A DNA stretch of 64,000 nucleotides from Gavia stellata (Eukaryota; Chordata; Aves; Gaviiformes; Gaviidae). Where the stretch lies: assembly GCF_030936135.1 (NCBI RefSeq), contig NC_082604.1:257501-321500 (forward strand), in the 5' to 3' direction. The notes under the pieces were generated by a model. It saw nothing but the letters and a program-made list of their open reading frames with translations, did no database searches and had not been told where the DNA came from. A program made the position numbers and the translations under genes. Of this stretch, positions 25,464 to 37,075 are shown in pieces; positions within the stretch are counted from its first letter, which is position 1; every line of letters begins with the position of its first letter.

Positions 25464-25870
25464 CTACAATATTTGACCTTCAGCTGCTTCTCTCGCAGCT
25501 CTATCTGCCATGCGGTTTCCTCTATGCTTTGGGCTATTTCCAGTTTGGTGTGCCTTGCAATGCATAATTGCCACTAATCGGGGTAGATTAATTGTATGCA
25601 ATAGTTGTTGGATTGTTGGCCCGTATTTGATGGGAGATCCTTGAGATCCCCAGGCATGATCCCCAAGCTCCATGAGCGTGGACCACTCCGAAGGCAAATT
25701 TTGAATCTGTCCATATATTAACAGTTTGGGCTTTTGAAAGTTGTAGTGCTCTCAGCAAGGCTACGAGCTCTGCTTTCTGGGCCAGTGTTGGATGGCAGAG
25801 CTTTTGCCTCAGTTACTTCCTTAATGGTTACCACTGCGTAACCTGTTTTCCGTGTTCCGTTCCGCATAAA
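25464..25870 (-). pseudogene. ERV RNase H remnant
   Basis: The open part 25697-25464 carries the C-terminal RNase H context HCKAHQTG and NRMADRAAREAA. The upstream half is scattered over other frames with stops. Confidence 0.75.
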
Positions 25871-25874
25871 GCTG

Positions 25875-26990
25875 CTACCATGTCCGAACAGGTCCTAGTT
25901 TTGAAAAATAACCCACGGGTCTTTTCCAGGATCCCAGCTTCTGGGCCAGTACCCCTAGGGCAATATGCAATCTTTCATGCACAAATAATTTAAATGGTTT
26001 TTCCAAATTCGGAAGGCCTAGGACTGGAGCATTCATAAAGCTTGTTTCAATTTCATAAATGCATTTCTGCACTCCTGAGTCCAGGCAAGGAGGTTTCCCT
26101 CCCCTTGTACAGCTTTGTATAGGGGTTCGACAGTGAGTCCAAAATTTATTATCCACAGGCGACGCCATCCGGCCATTCCGGGAAATGCTCTGAGCTCTTG
26201 TTTCGATTTCGGTTCGGGAATCTGGCAAATGGCCTCTTTTTCTCTCGGTTCCAAGACTACGCCGGCCCTGGGAAATTGTGTACCCCAAATCTGTTACTTC
26301 CTGCTGGGCGATCCGTGTCTTTTTCGGGGACACCTTGTACCCTGCCAACGCCAAAAAGTTGAGGAGGTCTATTGTCATTTATATGGAATCTTTCTTGTCA
26401 CTTGTTGCTAACACTATGTCATCTACGTACTCTGGCAAGGTGGTATTTTTATGCCTCTTTTGCCAGTCTTCTAATTCTTTGGCTAATTGATGTCCAAAGA
26501 TCATGGGGCTATTCTTAAATCCTTGTGGTAATACTGTCCAGCACAAGTGAGTTTTTCTTCCGGTCTTAGGGCTTTCCCACTCAAAAGCGAACAGTTCCTG
26601 ACTCTCAGCTGCTAGCGGAAGGCAAAAGAACGCATCTTTGAAGTCCAATACAGTAAACCGTTTGTGCGTTTCCTTCAGGGTGGTCAAGAGAGTATACGGG
26701 TTTGCCAGGTGAACGTCCTGCACGATTTGATTTACAGCCCTAAAGTCCTGGACCAACCTATGCTCTTCTGAGTGCGGCTTTTTAATTGGCAAGATCTCGG
26801 AGTGTTGTATTCTGATGGACATTCTGTTAATAATCCAAAATTTACAAATTGTTCTATTAATGGTTCTAATCCTTTTCTTGCTTCTGATTTAATCGGGTAC
26901 TGTTTCCATCTTACCGGTCTGGCATCCGGTTTCAGCTGGGTGATTACCGTTTCTGCCGCTCAGGATCGTCCTGGTGCTCCTTGAAGCCCA
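25875..26990 (-). pseudogene. ERV reverse transcriptase, broken
   Basis: The palm region is open from 26822 to 26382 with VLDFKDAFFC, LPQGF and YVDD; a stop codon at 26379-26381 is followed in the same frame by the thumb/connection region to 25875. A frameshift in the thumb moves real homology to another frame (26254-26033) and back. The N-terminal fingers upstream of 26,822 are also frame-disrupted. It differs in subfamily from the (+) copy at 15.2 kb. Confidence 0.88.
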
Positions 26991-27181
26991 TACTGGAGGT
27001 GTTACAGCCTTTTCAGCTTCTTCTGGTATTTCCTGTAACTTGGCTTCCTTCTGTAACATAAAAACTTGAGCATCCAAAGCTTTATTGTCAGGAATATGGA
27101 TTTGGGTTTTTCCTTTTTCAAAAGTAATTTGTGCATTCAATTGACTTCATATGTCTCATCCTAATTAGCGGCACAGGGCAA

Positions 27182-27420
27182 TCAGAGAAATCGATGGGTT
27201 AACACCCTTTTCCCAATTGTAAACTTCAAAGGCTGTAAAAGTGGCCGATTTTCTTTCTGCCCCGTGGTACCAATAACTGATGTACTCTGATTACTCAAAT
27301 TAGCCTTGCATGTATTCAATACCAAATAAGTGGCCCCCGTATCTACTAAAAATTGTACTTTTTCATCCCCCAACTTTACTCTAACCAGGGGTTCTGTTGG
27401 GGAGGGTTCCGATTCCTCCC
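27182..27420 (-). pseudogene. ERV aspartic protease
   Basis: The frame contains the catalytic VDTGA motif followed by a hydrophobic stretch, in the expected place between nucleocapsid and reverse transcriptase. It ends in a stop near 27,182 before the flap region is complete. Confidence 0.8.
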
Positions 27421-27475
27421 CCGGTCTCCCTCAGTCTGAATCTATTGTCATCATGTTAGCAGCCTGATTTGGCAT

Positions 27476-27982
27476 CTTCTCACGACCTTGTCTTCTTAAC
27501 TGCGGGCACTCCCTTTTCCAGTGTCATTTCTGTTTGCAGTAAGCACACTGATTTTTCTCCAACGGTATTCCGGCCCTTTGTGCTCCACCGGGAAACCTCC
27601 TCCCCTTTGGACCTCGATAGCCCTGTCCTCTGAACGTACTAGTTTCCTGGGCTATGGCTACTGCCAGCATCCTGTTATCCTTAAACTTCTCCTTTGTCTG
27701 CTTTTCTTCTTCTACCTTTTCTCTGTTGTTAGACACTTTCCAGGCATTTTCTAAAATATAATCCAATGAGCGGGCATCTGCCCCCTCTAACTTTTGTAAC
27801 TTCCGTTTTATGTCTGCATTAGATTGTCCCATAAAACTGTGTACCGACGAGACAAGGAGGGAGTCCTGCACCGTTTGGAGTAACTTTTGGAGGGAGTCCT
27901 GCACCGTTTGGAGTAACTTTTGGAGGGAGTCCTGCACCCTGGGGCTTTTCTGGAGCTCTGTACCCTTGGTCTTGTTTTGCAA
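27476..27982 (-). pseudogene. ERV gag 3' end (capsid end and nucleocapsid) fused to tandem repeat
   Basis: The frame 27982-27524 first reads two full 11-residue repeats (33 bp each, QDSLQKLLQTV), then true gag sequence: a capsid C-terminal segment (MGQSNADIKRKLQKLEG) and a basic region with a CAYC zinc-knuckle start. The knuckle is interrupted by TGA at 27,524-27,526, where a Gly codon is usual, and resumes with HWKREC. The repeat is in frame with gag, so the 7-kb array appears to begin inside the gene. Confidence 0.8.
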
Positions 27983-30900
27983 GGGTGACCGGCTTTTCTT
28001 TTTTTTGGGGTGCCCTTTCTGGTTTTGCTATTTTTTCGAATATAACAAAACCCGTTATATCTGGAGTGCATCACTGCGCTGCCCCCCCCATCCCATGCAG
28101 AGCATCGCCGCACTGCCCCGCCCTGGAGGAGAGCATCACCATTCCACCTGCACCCCACAGAGGAGAGCATCACCAGTAGGGGTTTTTGGGAGTCTTGCAC
28201 CCTTTGGAGTATTTCTTGGGGAGCCCTGCACGGTTTGGAGTAATTTTTAGGGAGTCCTGCACCATTTGGAGTAATTTTTGGGCAGAGCCCTGCACCGTTT
28301 GGAGTATTTCGGGGGAGCCCTGCACCGTTTGGAGTTTTTCTTGGGGAGCCCTGCACGCTTTGGAGCAATTTTTGGAGGGAGTCCTGGCACAGTTTGGAGT
28401 ATTTTTTGGGGAGTCCTGCACAGTTTGGAGTATTTTTTGGAAGGAGTCCTGCACCCTGGGGCTTTCTTTGAGCTCTGTACCCTTGGTCTTGTTTTGCAAG
28501 GGTCACCGTTTTGTTTTTTGGGTGCCCTTTCTGGTTTTGCTGGTTTTTGGAATATTACAAAGCCCGTTATTTCTGGAGTGCATCGCCACGACGACCCCCC
28601 ATCTCGTGGAGAGCATCGCCGCGCCGGCCCCCCACCCAGAGGAGAGAATCGGAGAGCCACCCCGCCAGAGGTGAGTATCACCGCCCCGCCCCGCCCCGGA
28701 GGGGAGCATCACCATTTGGGTTTTGTGGGAGTCTTGCATCATTTGGAGTACCTCTTGGGGAGTCCTACATGGTTTGGAGTAATTTTTTGGGAGTCCTGCA
28801 CCACATGGAGTATCTTTTTGGGAGTCCTGCACCACATGGAGTATCTTTTTGGGAGTCCTGCACCACATGGAATATTTTTATGGGAGCTCTGCACCACATG
28901 GAATATTTTTTTGGGAGCCCTGCACCATATGGAATATTTTTTTGGGAGCCCTGCTCCATTTGGAGTAATTTTTGGAGGGAGCCCTGCACCCTTTCGTGTA
29001 TTTTTTGGAAGGCGTCCTGCACCCTGGGGCTTTTTTTGGAGCTCTGTACCATTGGTCTTGTTTTGCAAGGGTCACTGTTTTGTTTGTTGGGTGCCCTTTC
29101 TGGTTTTGCTGGTTTTTGGAATATTACAAAACCTGTGATTTCTGGAGTGCATCACCGCGCCGCCCCCACCATCCCGTGGAGAGGATCACCACGCCGGCCC
29201 CCCCACCCAGAGGAGAGCATCGCCGCGCCTCCCTGCCATGCCCCGGAGGAGAGTATCACCGTGCCACCTGCACCCCCCGGAGGAGAGCATCACCATTTGG
29301 GGTTTTTTGGGAGTCCTGCACCATTTGGAATATTTCTGGGGGAGTCCTGCACCCTTCGGAGTATTTCTTGGGGAGCCCTACACAGTTTGGACTAATTTTT
29401 TGGGGAGTCCTGCACGGTTTGGAGTAATTTTTTGGGGAGTCCTGCACCATTTGGAGTAATTTTGGGGGGAGTCCTGCACCATTTGGAGTAATTTTTGGGG
29501 GACTCCTGCACAGTTTGGAGCAATTTTTGGAGGGAGCCCTACCACGTTTGGAGTATTTTTGGAGGAAGTCCTGCAACTTTTGGAGACTTTTTTGGAAGGT
29601 GTCCTGCACCCTGGGGCTTTTTTTGAGCTCTGTACCCTTGGCCTTGTTTTGCAAGGGCCACCGTTTTGGTTTTTGGGTACTCTTTCTGGATTTGCTATTG
29701 TTTGGAATATTACAAAGCCCGTTATTTCTGGAGTGCATCGCCACGACGACCCCCCATGTCGTGGAGAGCATCGCCGCGCCGGCCCCCCCACCCAGAGGTG
29801 AGCATTGGAGAGCTGCCCCGCCAGAGGTGAGTATCAATGCGCCGCCCCTCCCCGGAGGGGAGCATCACCATTTGGGTTTTTGGGGAGTCTTGCATCATTT
29901 CGAGTAACTCTTGGGGAGTACCGCACAGTTTGGAGTAATTTTTGGGAGTCCTGCACCATATGGAATATATTTTTGGGAGTCCTGCACCATTTGGAGTAAT
30001 TTCTGGAGGGACCCATGCATAGTTTGGAGTATTTTGGAGGGAGCCTTCCCCCATTTGGAGTTTTTCTTGGGGTGTCCTCAACGGTTTGGAGTAATATTTG
30101 GAGGGAGCCCTGCACCCTTTGGAGTATTTTTTGGAAGGAGTCCTGCACCGTGGGGCTTTTTTTGAGCTCTGTACCCTTGGTCTTGTTTTGCAAGGGTCAC
30201 TGTTTTGTTTTTTGGGTGCCCTTTCTGGTTTTGCTGGTTTTTGGAATATTACAATACCTGTGATTTCTGGAGTGCATCACCACGCCAGCACCCCCATCCC
30301 GTGGAGAGGATCACCTCACCGGCCCCTGCACCCAGAGGAGAGCATCGCCGCGCCGCCCCGCCATGCCCCGGAGGAGAGTATCACCATTTGGGGTATTTTA
30401 GGAGTCCTGCACCATTTGAAATATTTTTGGGGGAGTCCTGCACCCTTTGGAGTATTTCTTGGGGAGCCCTACACAATTTGGACTAATTTTTTGGGGAGTC
30501 CTGCATGGTTTGGACTGATTTTTTGGGGAGTCCTGCACGGTTTGGAGCAATTTTTGGAGGGAGCCCTACCACGTTTGGCGTATTTTTGGAGGAAGTCCTG
30601 CAGCTTTTGGAGACTTTTTTGGAAGGTGTCCTGCACCCTGGGGCTTTTTTTGAGCTCTGTACCCTTGGCCTTGTTTTGCAAGGGTCACCGTTTTGGTTTT
30701 TGGGTACTCTTTCTGGATTTGCTATTGTTTGGAATATTACAAAGCCCGTTATTTCTGGAGTGCATCGCCACGACGACCCCCCATGTCATGGAGAGCATCG
30801 CCTCGCCAGCCCCGACACGCGGAGGAGAGCATCGGAGAGCTGCCCTGCCAGAGGTGAGTATCACTGCGCCGACCCTCCCCGGAGGGGAGCATCACCATTT

Positions 30901-33900
30901 GGGTTTTTTGGGAGTCTTGCATCATTTGGAGTACCTCTTGGGGAGTCCTGCACCATTTAGAGTAATTTTTTGGGAGTCCTGCACGGTTTGGAGCAATTTC
31001 TGGGGGGAGTCCTGCACCATATGGAATATTTTTTCTGGGAGTCCTGCACCGTATGTAATATTTTTTTGGGGAGTCCTGCACCATATGGAATATTTTTTGG
31101 GGAGTCCTGCACCGTATGTAACATTTTTTTTGGAAGTCCTGCACCATATGGAATATTTTTTGGGGAGTCCTGCAGTGTATGTAAAATTTTTTTTGGAAGT
31201 CCTGCACCATATGGAATATTTTTTTGGGAGTCCTACACTATTTGGAGTAAATTTTGGAGGGAGGCCTGCACCGTTTGGAGTATTTCGGGGGATCCTTCCC
31301 CTATTTGAAGTTTTTCTTGGGGAGTCCTACATGCTTTGGAGTAATTTTTGGAGGGAGCCCTGCACCCTTTCGTGTATTTTTTGGAAGGAGTCCTGAACGC
31401 TGGGGCTTTTTTTGAGCTCTGTACCCTTGGCCTTGTTTTGCAAGGGTGACTGTTTTGTTTTTTGGGTGCCCTTTCTGGTTTTGCTGGTTTTTGGAATATT
31501 ACAAAATCTGTGATTTCTGGAGTGCATCACCGCGCTGGCCCCCCCACCCAGAGGAGAGCATCGCCGCGCCGCCCCGCCATGCCCCGGAGGAGAGTATCAC
31601 CATGCCACCTGCACCCCCCGGAGGAGAGCATCACCATTTGGGTTTTTTGGGAGTCCTGCACCATTTGGAATATTTCTGGGGGAGTCCTGCACCCTTTGGA
31701 GTATTTCTTGGGGAGCCCTACACAGTTTGGACTAATTTTTTGGGGAGTCCTGCACGGTTTGGAGTAATTTTGGAGGGAGTCCTGCACCGTTTGGAGTAAA
31801 TTTTGGGGGAGTCCTGCACGGTTTGGAGCAATTTTTGGAGGGAGCCCTACCATGTTTGGAGTATTTTTGGAGGAAGTCCTGCAACTTTTCGAGACTTTTT
31901 TGGAAGGAGTCCTGCACCCTGGGGCTTTTTTTGAGCTCTGTACCCTTGGCCTCGTTTTGCAAGGGTCACCATTTTGTTTTTTGGGTGCCCTTTCTGGTTT
32001 TGCTATTTTTTGGAATATTACAAAGCCCGTTATTTCTGGAGTGCATCGCCACGACGACCCCCTGTGTCGTGGAGAGTATCGCCACGCCAGCCCCGCCACG
32101 CGGAGGAGAGCATCGGAGAGCTGCCCTGCCAGAGGTGAGTATCACTGCACCGACCCTCCCCGGAGGGGAGCATCACCATATGGGTTTTTTGGGAGTCTTG
32201 CATCATTTGGAGTACCTCTTGGGGGGTCCTGCACCGTTTAGAGTAATTTTTTGGGAGTCCTGCACGGTTTGGAGCAATTTCTGGGGGGAGTATTGCACCA
32301 TATGGAATATTTTTTCTGGGAGTCCTGCACCGTATGTAATATTTTTTTGGGGAGTCCTGCACCATATGGAATATTTTTTTGGGAGTCCTGCACCATTTGG
32401 AGTAAATTTTGGAGGGAGGCCTGCACCGTTTGGAGTATTTCGGGGGAGCCCTGCACCCTATGGAATATTTTTTTGGGAGCCCTGCTCCATTTGGAGTAAT
32501 TTTTGGAGGGAGCCCTGCACCCTTTCGTGTATTTTTTGGAAGGCGTCCTGCACCCTGGGGCTTTTTTTGAGCTCTGTACCCTTGGTCTTGTTTTGCAAGG
32601 GTCACTGTTTTGTTTGTTGGGTGCCCTTTCTGGTTTTGCTGGTTTTTGGAATATTACAAAACCTGTGATTTCTGGAGTGCATCACCGCGCCGCCCCCCCC
32701 ATCCCGTGGAGAGGATCACCACGCCGGCCCCCCCACCCCAGAGGAGAGCATCGCCGCGCCGCCCCGCCATGCCCCGGAGGAGAGTATCACCGTGCCACCT
32801 GCACCCCCCGGAGGAGAGCATCACCATTTGGAGTTTTTTGGGAGTCCTGCACCATTTGGAATATTTCTGGGGGAGTCCTGCACCCTTCGGAGTATTTCTT
32901 GGGGAGCCCTACACAGTTTGGACTAATTTTTTGGGGAGTCCTGCACGGTTTGGAGTAATTTTTTGGGGAGTCCTGCACCATTTGGAGTAATTTTGGGGGG
33001 AGTCCTGCACCATTTGGAGTAATTTTTGGGGGACTCCTGCACAGTTTGGAGCAATTTTTGGAGGGAGCCCTACCACGTTTGGAGTATTTTTGGAGGAAGT
33101 CCTGCAACTTTTGGAGACTTTTTTGGAAGGAGTCCTGCACCCTGGGGCTTTTTTTGAGCTCTGTACCCTTGGTCTTGTTTTGCAAGGGTCACCGTTTTGT
33201 TTTTTGGGTGCCCTTTCTGGATTTGCTATTGTTTGGAATATTACAAAGCCCGTTATTTCTGGAGTGCATCGCCACGACGACCCCCCATGTCATGGAGAGC
33301 TTCGCCGTGCCGGACCCCCACCCAGAGGAGAGCATCGCAGAGCCGCCCCGCCAGAGGTGAGTATCACCGCGCCGCCCCTCCCCGGAGGGGAGCATCACCA
33401 TTTGGGTTTTGTGGGAGTCTTGCATCATTTGGAGTACCTCTTGGGGAGTCCTGCACCATATGGAATATATTTTTGGGAGTCCTGCACCATATGGAATATT
33501 TTTTTGGGAGTCCTGCTCCATTTGGAGTAATTTCTGGAGGGAGCCCTGCATCGTTTGGAGTATTTTGGACGGTGCCTTCCCCCGTTTGGAGTTTTTCTTG
33601 GGGAGTCCTGCACCGTTTAGAGTAATTTTTTGGGAGTCCTGCATGGTTTGAAGCAATTTTTGGGGGAGTCCTGCATCTTATGGAATATTTTTTTGGGAGT
33701 CCTGCACCATATGTAATATTTTTTGGGGAGTACTGCACCATATGGAATATTATTTGGGAGTCCTGCACCATTTGAGTAATTTTTGGAGGGAACCCTGCAC
33801 CGTTTGGTGGTTTTTTTGGAAGGAGTCATGCACCCTGGGGCTTTTTTTGAGCTCTGTACACTTGGTCTTGTTTTGCAAGGGTGACCGTTTTGTTTTTTGG

Positions 33901-35050
33901 GTGCCCTTTCTGGTTTTGCTGGTTTTTGGAATATTACAAAGCCCGTTATTTCTGGAGTGCATCGCCACGACGACCCCCCATCTCGTGGAGAGCATCGCCG
34001 CGCCGGCCCCCCACCCAGAGGAGAGCATCGCAGAGCCGCCCCGCCAGAGGTGAGTATCACCGCCCCGCCCCGGAGGGGAGCATCACCATTTGGGTTTTTG
34101 TGGAGTCTTGCATCATTTGGAGTATCTCTTTCGGAGTCCTGCCCGGTTTGGAGTAATTTTTTGGGAGTCCTGCACCACATGGAATATTTTTTTGGGAGTC
34201 CTGCTCCATTTGGAATATTTTTTTGGGGAGTCCTGCACCATTTGGAATATTTTTTTGGGAGTCCTGCACCATTTGGAGTAATTTTTGGAGGGAGGCCTGC
34301 ACTGTTTGGAGTATTTCGGGGGATCCTTCCCCTGTTTTCAAGTTTTTCTTGGGGAGTCCTCAACGGTTTGGAGTAATTTTTGGAGGGAGTCCTGCACCCT
34401 TTGGTGTATTTTTTGGAAGGAGTCCTGCACCCTGGGGCTTTTTTTGAGCTCTGTACCCTTGGCCTTGTTTTGCAAGGGTCACCGTTTTTTTGGGGGGTTT
34501 TGGATGCCCTTTCTGGTTTTGCTATTTTTTGGAATATTACAAAACCCGTGATTTCTGGATTGTATCGCCACGCCGACCTCCCAGAGGAATGCATCACCTT
34601 TTAGTTTTTTGGGAGCCGTTCCCCTTTAATTTTTTTGGATGGTCCTGCACCGTTTCGTTTTTGTGGGAGCTCTCCAAACCGGTTCTTTTTTGTACCTCTG
34701 TACCCTTGGGCTTCTTTGGAGTGTGTCACCATTTAGTTTTTTGGGAGCACTTTATGCCTTTGGTCCTTTTTGGAATATTACCAAACCCGTTTTTTCCAGA
34801 GGCCTTAACAGCACTGCCCTGGAGGATTTTTGGGCAGTCCTGCACCGTTCGGAGTAATTTTTTGGCAGGATCCCTGCACCGTTTGGAGTAATTTTTTGGT
34901 AGGAGCCCTGCACAGTTTGGAGTAATTTTTGGAGGTAGTCCTGTACCCTGGGGCTTTTTTGGATCCCTCCAACCCAGCACTTTTTTGTAGCTCTGTACTC
35001 TGGGGCTTGTTTGGAGCGCGTCACCATTTAGTTTTTTGGGAGCCCTTTAG
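27850..35050. repeat. 7-kb higher-order minisatellite array (31/33-bp units, 13 superunits)
   Basis: The basic unit is 31-33 bp (GAGTCCTGCACCATTTGG plus a T-rich tail). Runs of it alternate with a constant block starting CTGGGGCTTTTTTTGAGC and a GC-rich block of GAGAGCATCGCCGCGCC-type repeats. The constant block recurs near 27,939, 28,456, 29,024, 29,611, 30,148, 30,638, 31,400, 31,919, 32,555, 33,141, 33,836, 34,432 and 34,948, giving superunits of about 490-760 bp. Units become more diverged after 34,560. Long open frames on both strands here are artefacts of the stop-poor unit. Confidence 0.95.
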
Positions 35051-35639
35051 GGCTTTTCCACTTTTTTTTTGGTATTCCAAAACACAGGTTTTCCGGAGGC
35101 CTTCACAGCGCTGCCCTGGAGGAGCGCATCACCGTTTTGGCTGTTGGGGCGGACTGGCACAGGTCCCCGGGGGTCTCCTGCCCTGTGCCGGACGTGTCCC
35201 GCTCGGAAAGGCTGCGGGCGCGCTGCTCCGCCGGGACGGAGCCTCCGCTCGCTGCGCGGCCGTGCGCGCAATAAAAGCGGAGCGTCGGTCTCCTCTGCCG
35301 CAGTTGCCGTCTGTGTCTCCTCTCTCCCGGTCGCGCTGCGAGAGCTTCTCCCCCTCGGGCCCCGCCGCTGCCTCCGCAGCCCCCCGCTCCCCCGGAGCGA
35401 GTCCCCCCGGCAGCTCCCCGCTCCGGCCGTGACCCACCCGCCGCCCCGCGGGAGCCCGGTTCTCGCCGCGGGACGTGGCCGACACGAGCCCTGCGCTCCG
35501 CTCGCCCTCCGCCCGCCGGGTCCCGCACCCCGGCCGCCCCCTTCCTCCTCCCCGCCGTCCCGCCTCTGCTCCCGGGCAGCGCTCAGGCCCCGGGAGCGGA
35601 CCACCCCCTCCGCCCCTTCCCCGGCAGAGAACCTGCCGG

Positions 35640-35780
35640 ACGGGCCCCGCCCCTTCGCTCCGGCCCCGCCCCTTCGCTCCGGCTCCGCCCCTTCGCCCCG
35701 GCTCCGTCCCCGCCCCAGCTCCGCCCCCCGCCCCGGCTCCGCCCCTTCGCTCCGGCTCCGCCCCCCGTCCCCGCCCGCGG
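35640..35780. repeat. Tandem GC-box-like repeats
   Basis: Repeated units of the form GCCCCGCCCCTTCGCTCCG. Each contains a CCCCGCCC Sp1-type core, so this could act as a promoter. Confidence 0.7.
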
Positions 35781-35965
35781 CCCCGTTATTACAAACTGCA
35801 GCGAAACGGCCGCGGGGAAAAGCAAATGCACACGCGGGTGCGCGCGCGCTGCCCACCCGGGACGTGGGGGGGTCGCCGGCGGGACGCTCCCCACCCCGCT
35901 CCCCGCAGCGGGGCTCGGCGGCGGCGGCGGCACCGTCTCCCGGGGGAGATGCTCCGCGTCCCGGG

Positions 35966-36465
35966 GCTGGAGCCAGCCGGGCGTCCCCGGCCAGGGCCCC
36001 CTCGCTCCGGGAGCTCCTGCGGGGGGGCGCGTTTGGGGTCGGCAGCCGGGGGCCTCTTCCACCCGCTTCGGTGCCGCCGCACGGGTGGGCGTGGGGCAGC
36101 AGCCCCGGGACAGCCGCTGCGGACCCCTCTGTCCCGGGAGGGGAGGGGAGGGGAGGGGCGGGACCGCCGCGCCTCTGCCCTGCGCCCGCCGGGGTCTCTC
36201 GGTCCCGCCGGCTGCCGCCCAGCGAGGGGGGTTCGGCGGAGCTCGGCAGGGGTGTCCCGGGACCCGCCCGAGGAGAGCTCCTGCGTGGGCAGCGCCCGGG
36301 CCGGTTCGCCTGGGCGGGGGCTGCGGCACCGGCACTGGGCCCGGCCCAGACCCGCCCCGCCGGGTCCAGCCGAGTCCCGCCGAGCCGAGCCGAGCCCAGC
36401 TCAGCGCAGTCCAGCGGATGGGAGCGGAGCCGAAACGACCCGAGCTGAGCCGAGCCGGAACGAGC
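35966..36465 (+). repeat. Duplicated GC-rich segment, copy 1
   Basis: From about GGAGCC..CGGGCGTCCCC to GGATGGGAGCGGAGCCG this matches 60,543-61,045 with very few differences over the first 380 bp; the right part differs by indels of GCCGAG-like units. See copy 2. Confidence 0.85.
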
Positions 36466-37075
36466 CCATCCGAGCCGAACCGGGCACAGCCGAGCCCCCC
36501 CGGCCGGTCGGGGCGCAGCGGCAGGGCGGGCGCGGCGGGCAGCGCTGCCCGCGGGCGCGATGCCGTTCCTCCCGCCGATGGCGATGGCGGGCAGGAACCG
36601 GCCCCTCGGCACCGCGCACCGGGCGCTGCAGCTCCGCGTCCTGCCCCGCTCCGGCGGGGGTGGGGGGGCGGGCGGGGCGGGACGCTGCCGGGGAGCGCCC
36701 CGGGCGTCCCCGTGTCCCGGGCGGCGACGAGGACACCGAGGCCGAGGGGCCGTCCCGGCGCTCCCCGGAGGCGCACGGTGCCGGCCGGGACGAAGCCCGC
36801 GCCGGCCCTCGGCCGCACCCGCGGCAGACTGCGCCCGGTGCTCGGCGCTGCCGGCCGGCCCGGCCCCGCCGCCGGGCTCGGTAGCCAGCCGGGCTCGGTA
36901 GCCAGCCGCGCCCGGGCTCGCCCCGCTCCCGGGGGCGCGCCCCGCTCGGGAAGCCCGGCCCGGGCCGGCCCCGGGAGGGGACCGGCTCGGGAGCGTGTTC
37001 CTGCTGCCGCCGCTCCCGCCCGTCCCCCGCGCAGGTCTCCGCCGGGCTCTGCCCGCGGGACGGGACCCCTCGGGC

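Larger units (their letters stand above)
21117..27982 (-). mobile_element. Gammaretrovirus-like provirus, 3' LTR through gag NC
   Basis: Read on the - strand, the order is the 3' end of gag (nucleocapsid), protease, reverse transcriptase, RNase H, integrase, env, polypurine tract and 3' LTR. The integrase and env frames overlap by about 97 nt, the usual gammaretroviral arrangement. All genes carry stops or frameshifts, so it is defective. Gag upstream of about 27,850 is replaced by a tandem array, and the next LTR of similar family in the same orientation is 9 kb further on (37,076-37,650). A younger solo LTR (21,953-22,539) interrupts the region between env and the polypurine tract. Confidence 0.9.
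35130..37075. other. GC-rich block between satellite array and LTR
   Basis: Nearly 2 kb of very high G+C and CpG content. Very long open frames on both strands reflect lack of stop codons at this composition, and no domain is recognisable. It holds tandem GC-box-like units (35,640-35,780), short GCCGAG-type repeats (36,360-36,500) and an AATAAAAG followed by an R/U5-like stretch near 35,271. About 500 bp of it (35,966-36,465) recurs nearly identically at 60.5-61.1 kb. Confidence 0.7.

Noticed and set aside
30098-31396. 432-codon frame in the satellite array
   Set aside because: Consists only of array units; frame openness follows from the unit sequence.
28000-35000. CRISPR-like regular repeats
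   Set aside because: Units are contiguous without unique spacers, and the genome is vertebrate; this is a minisatellite.
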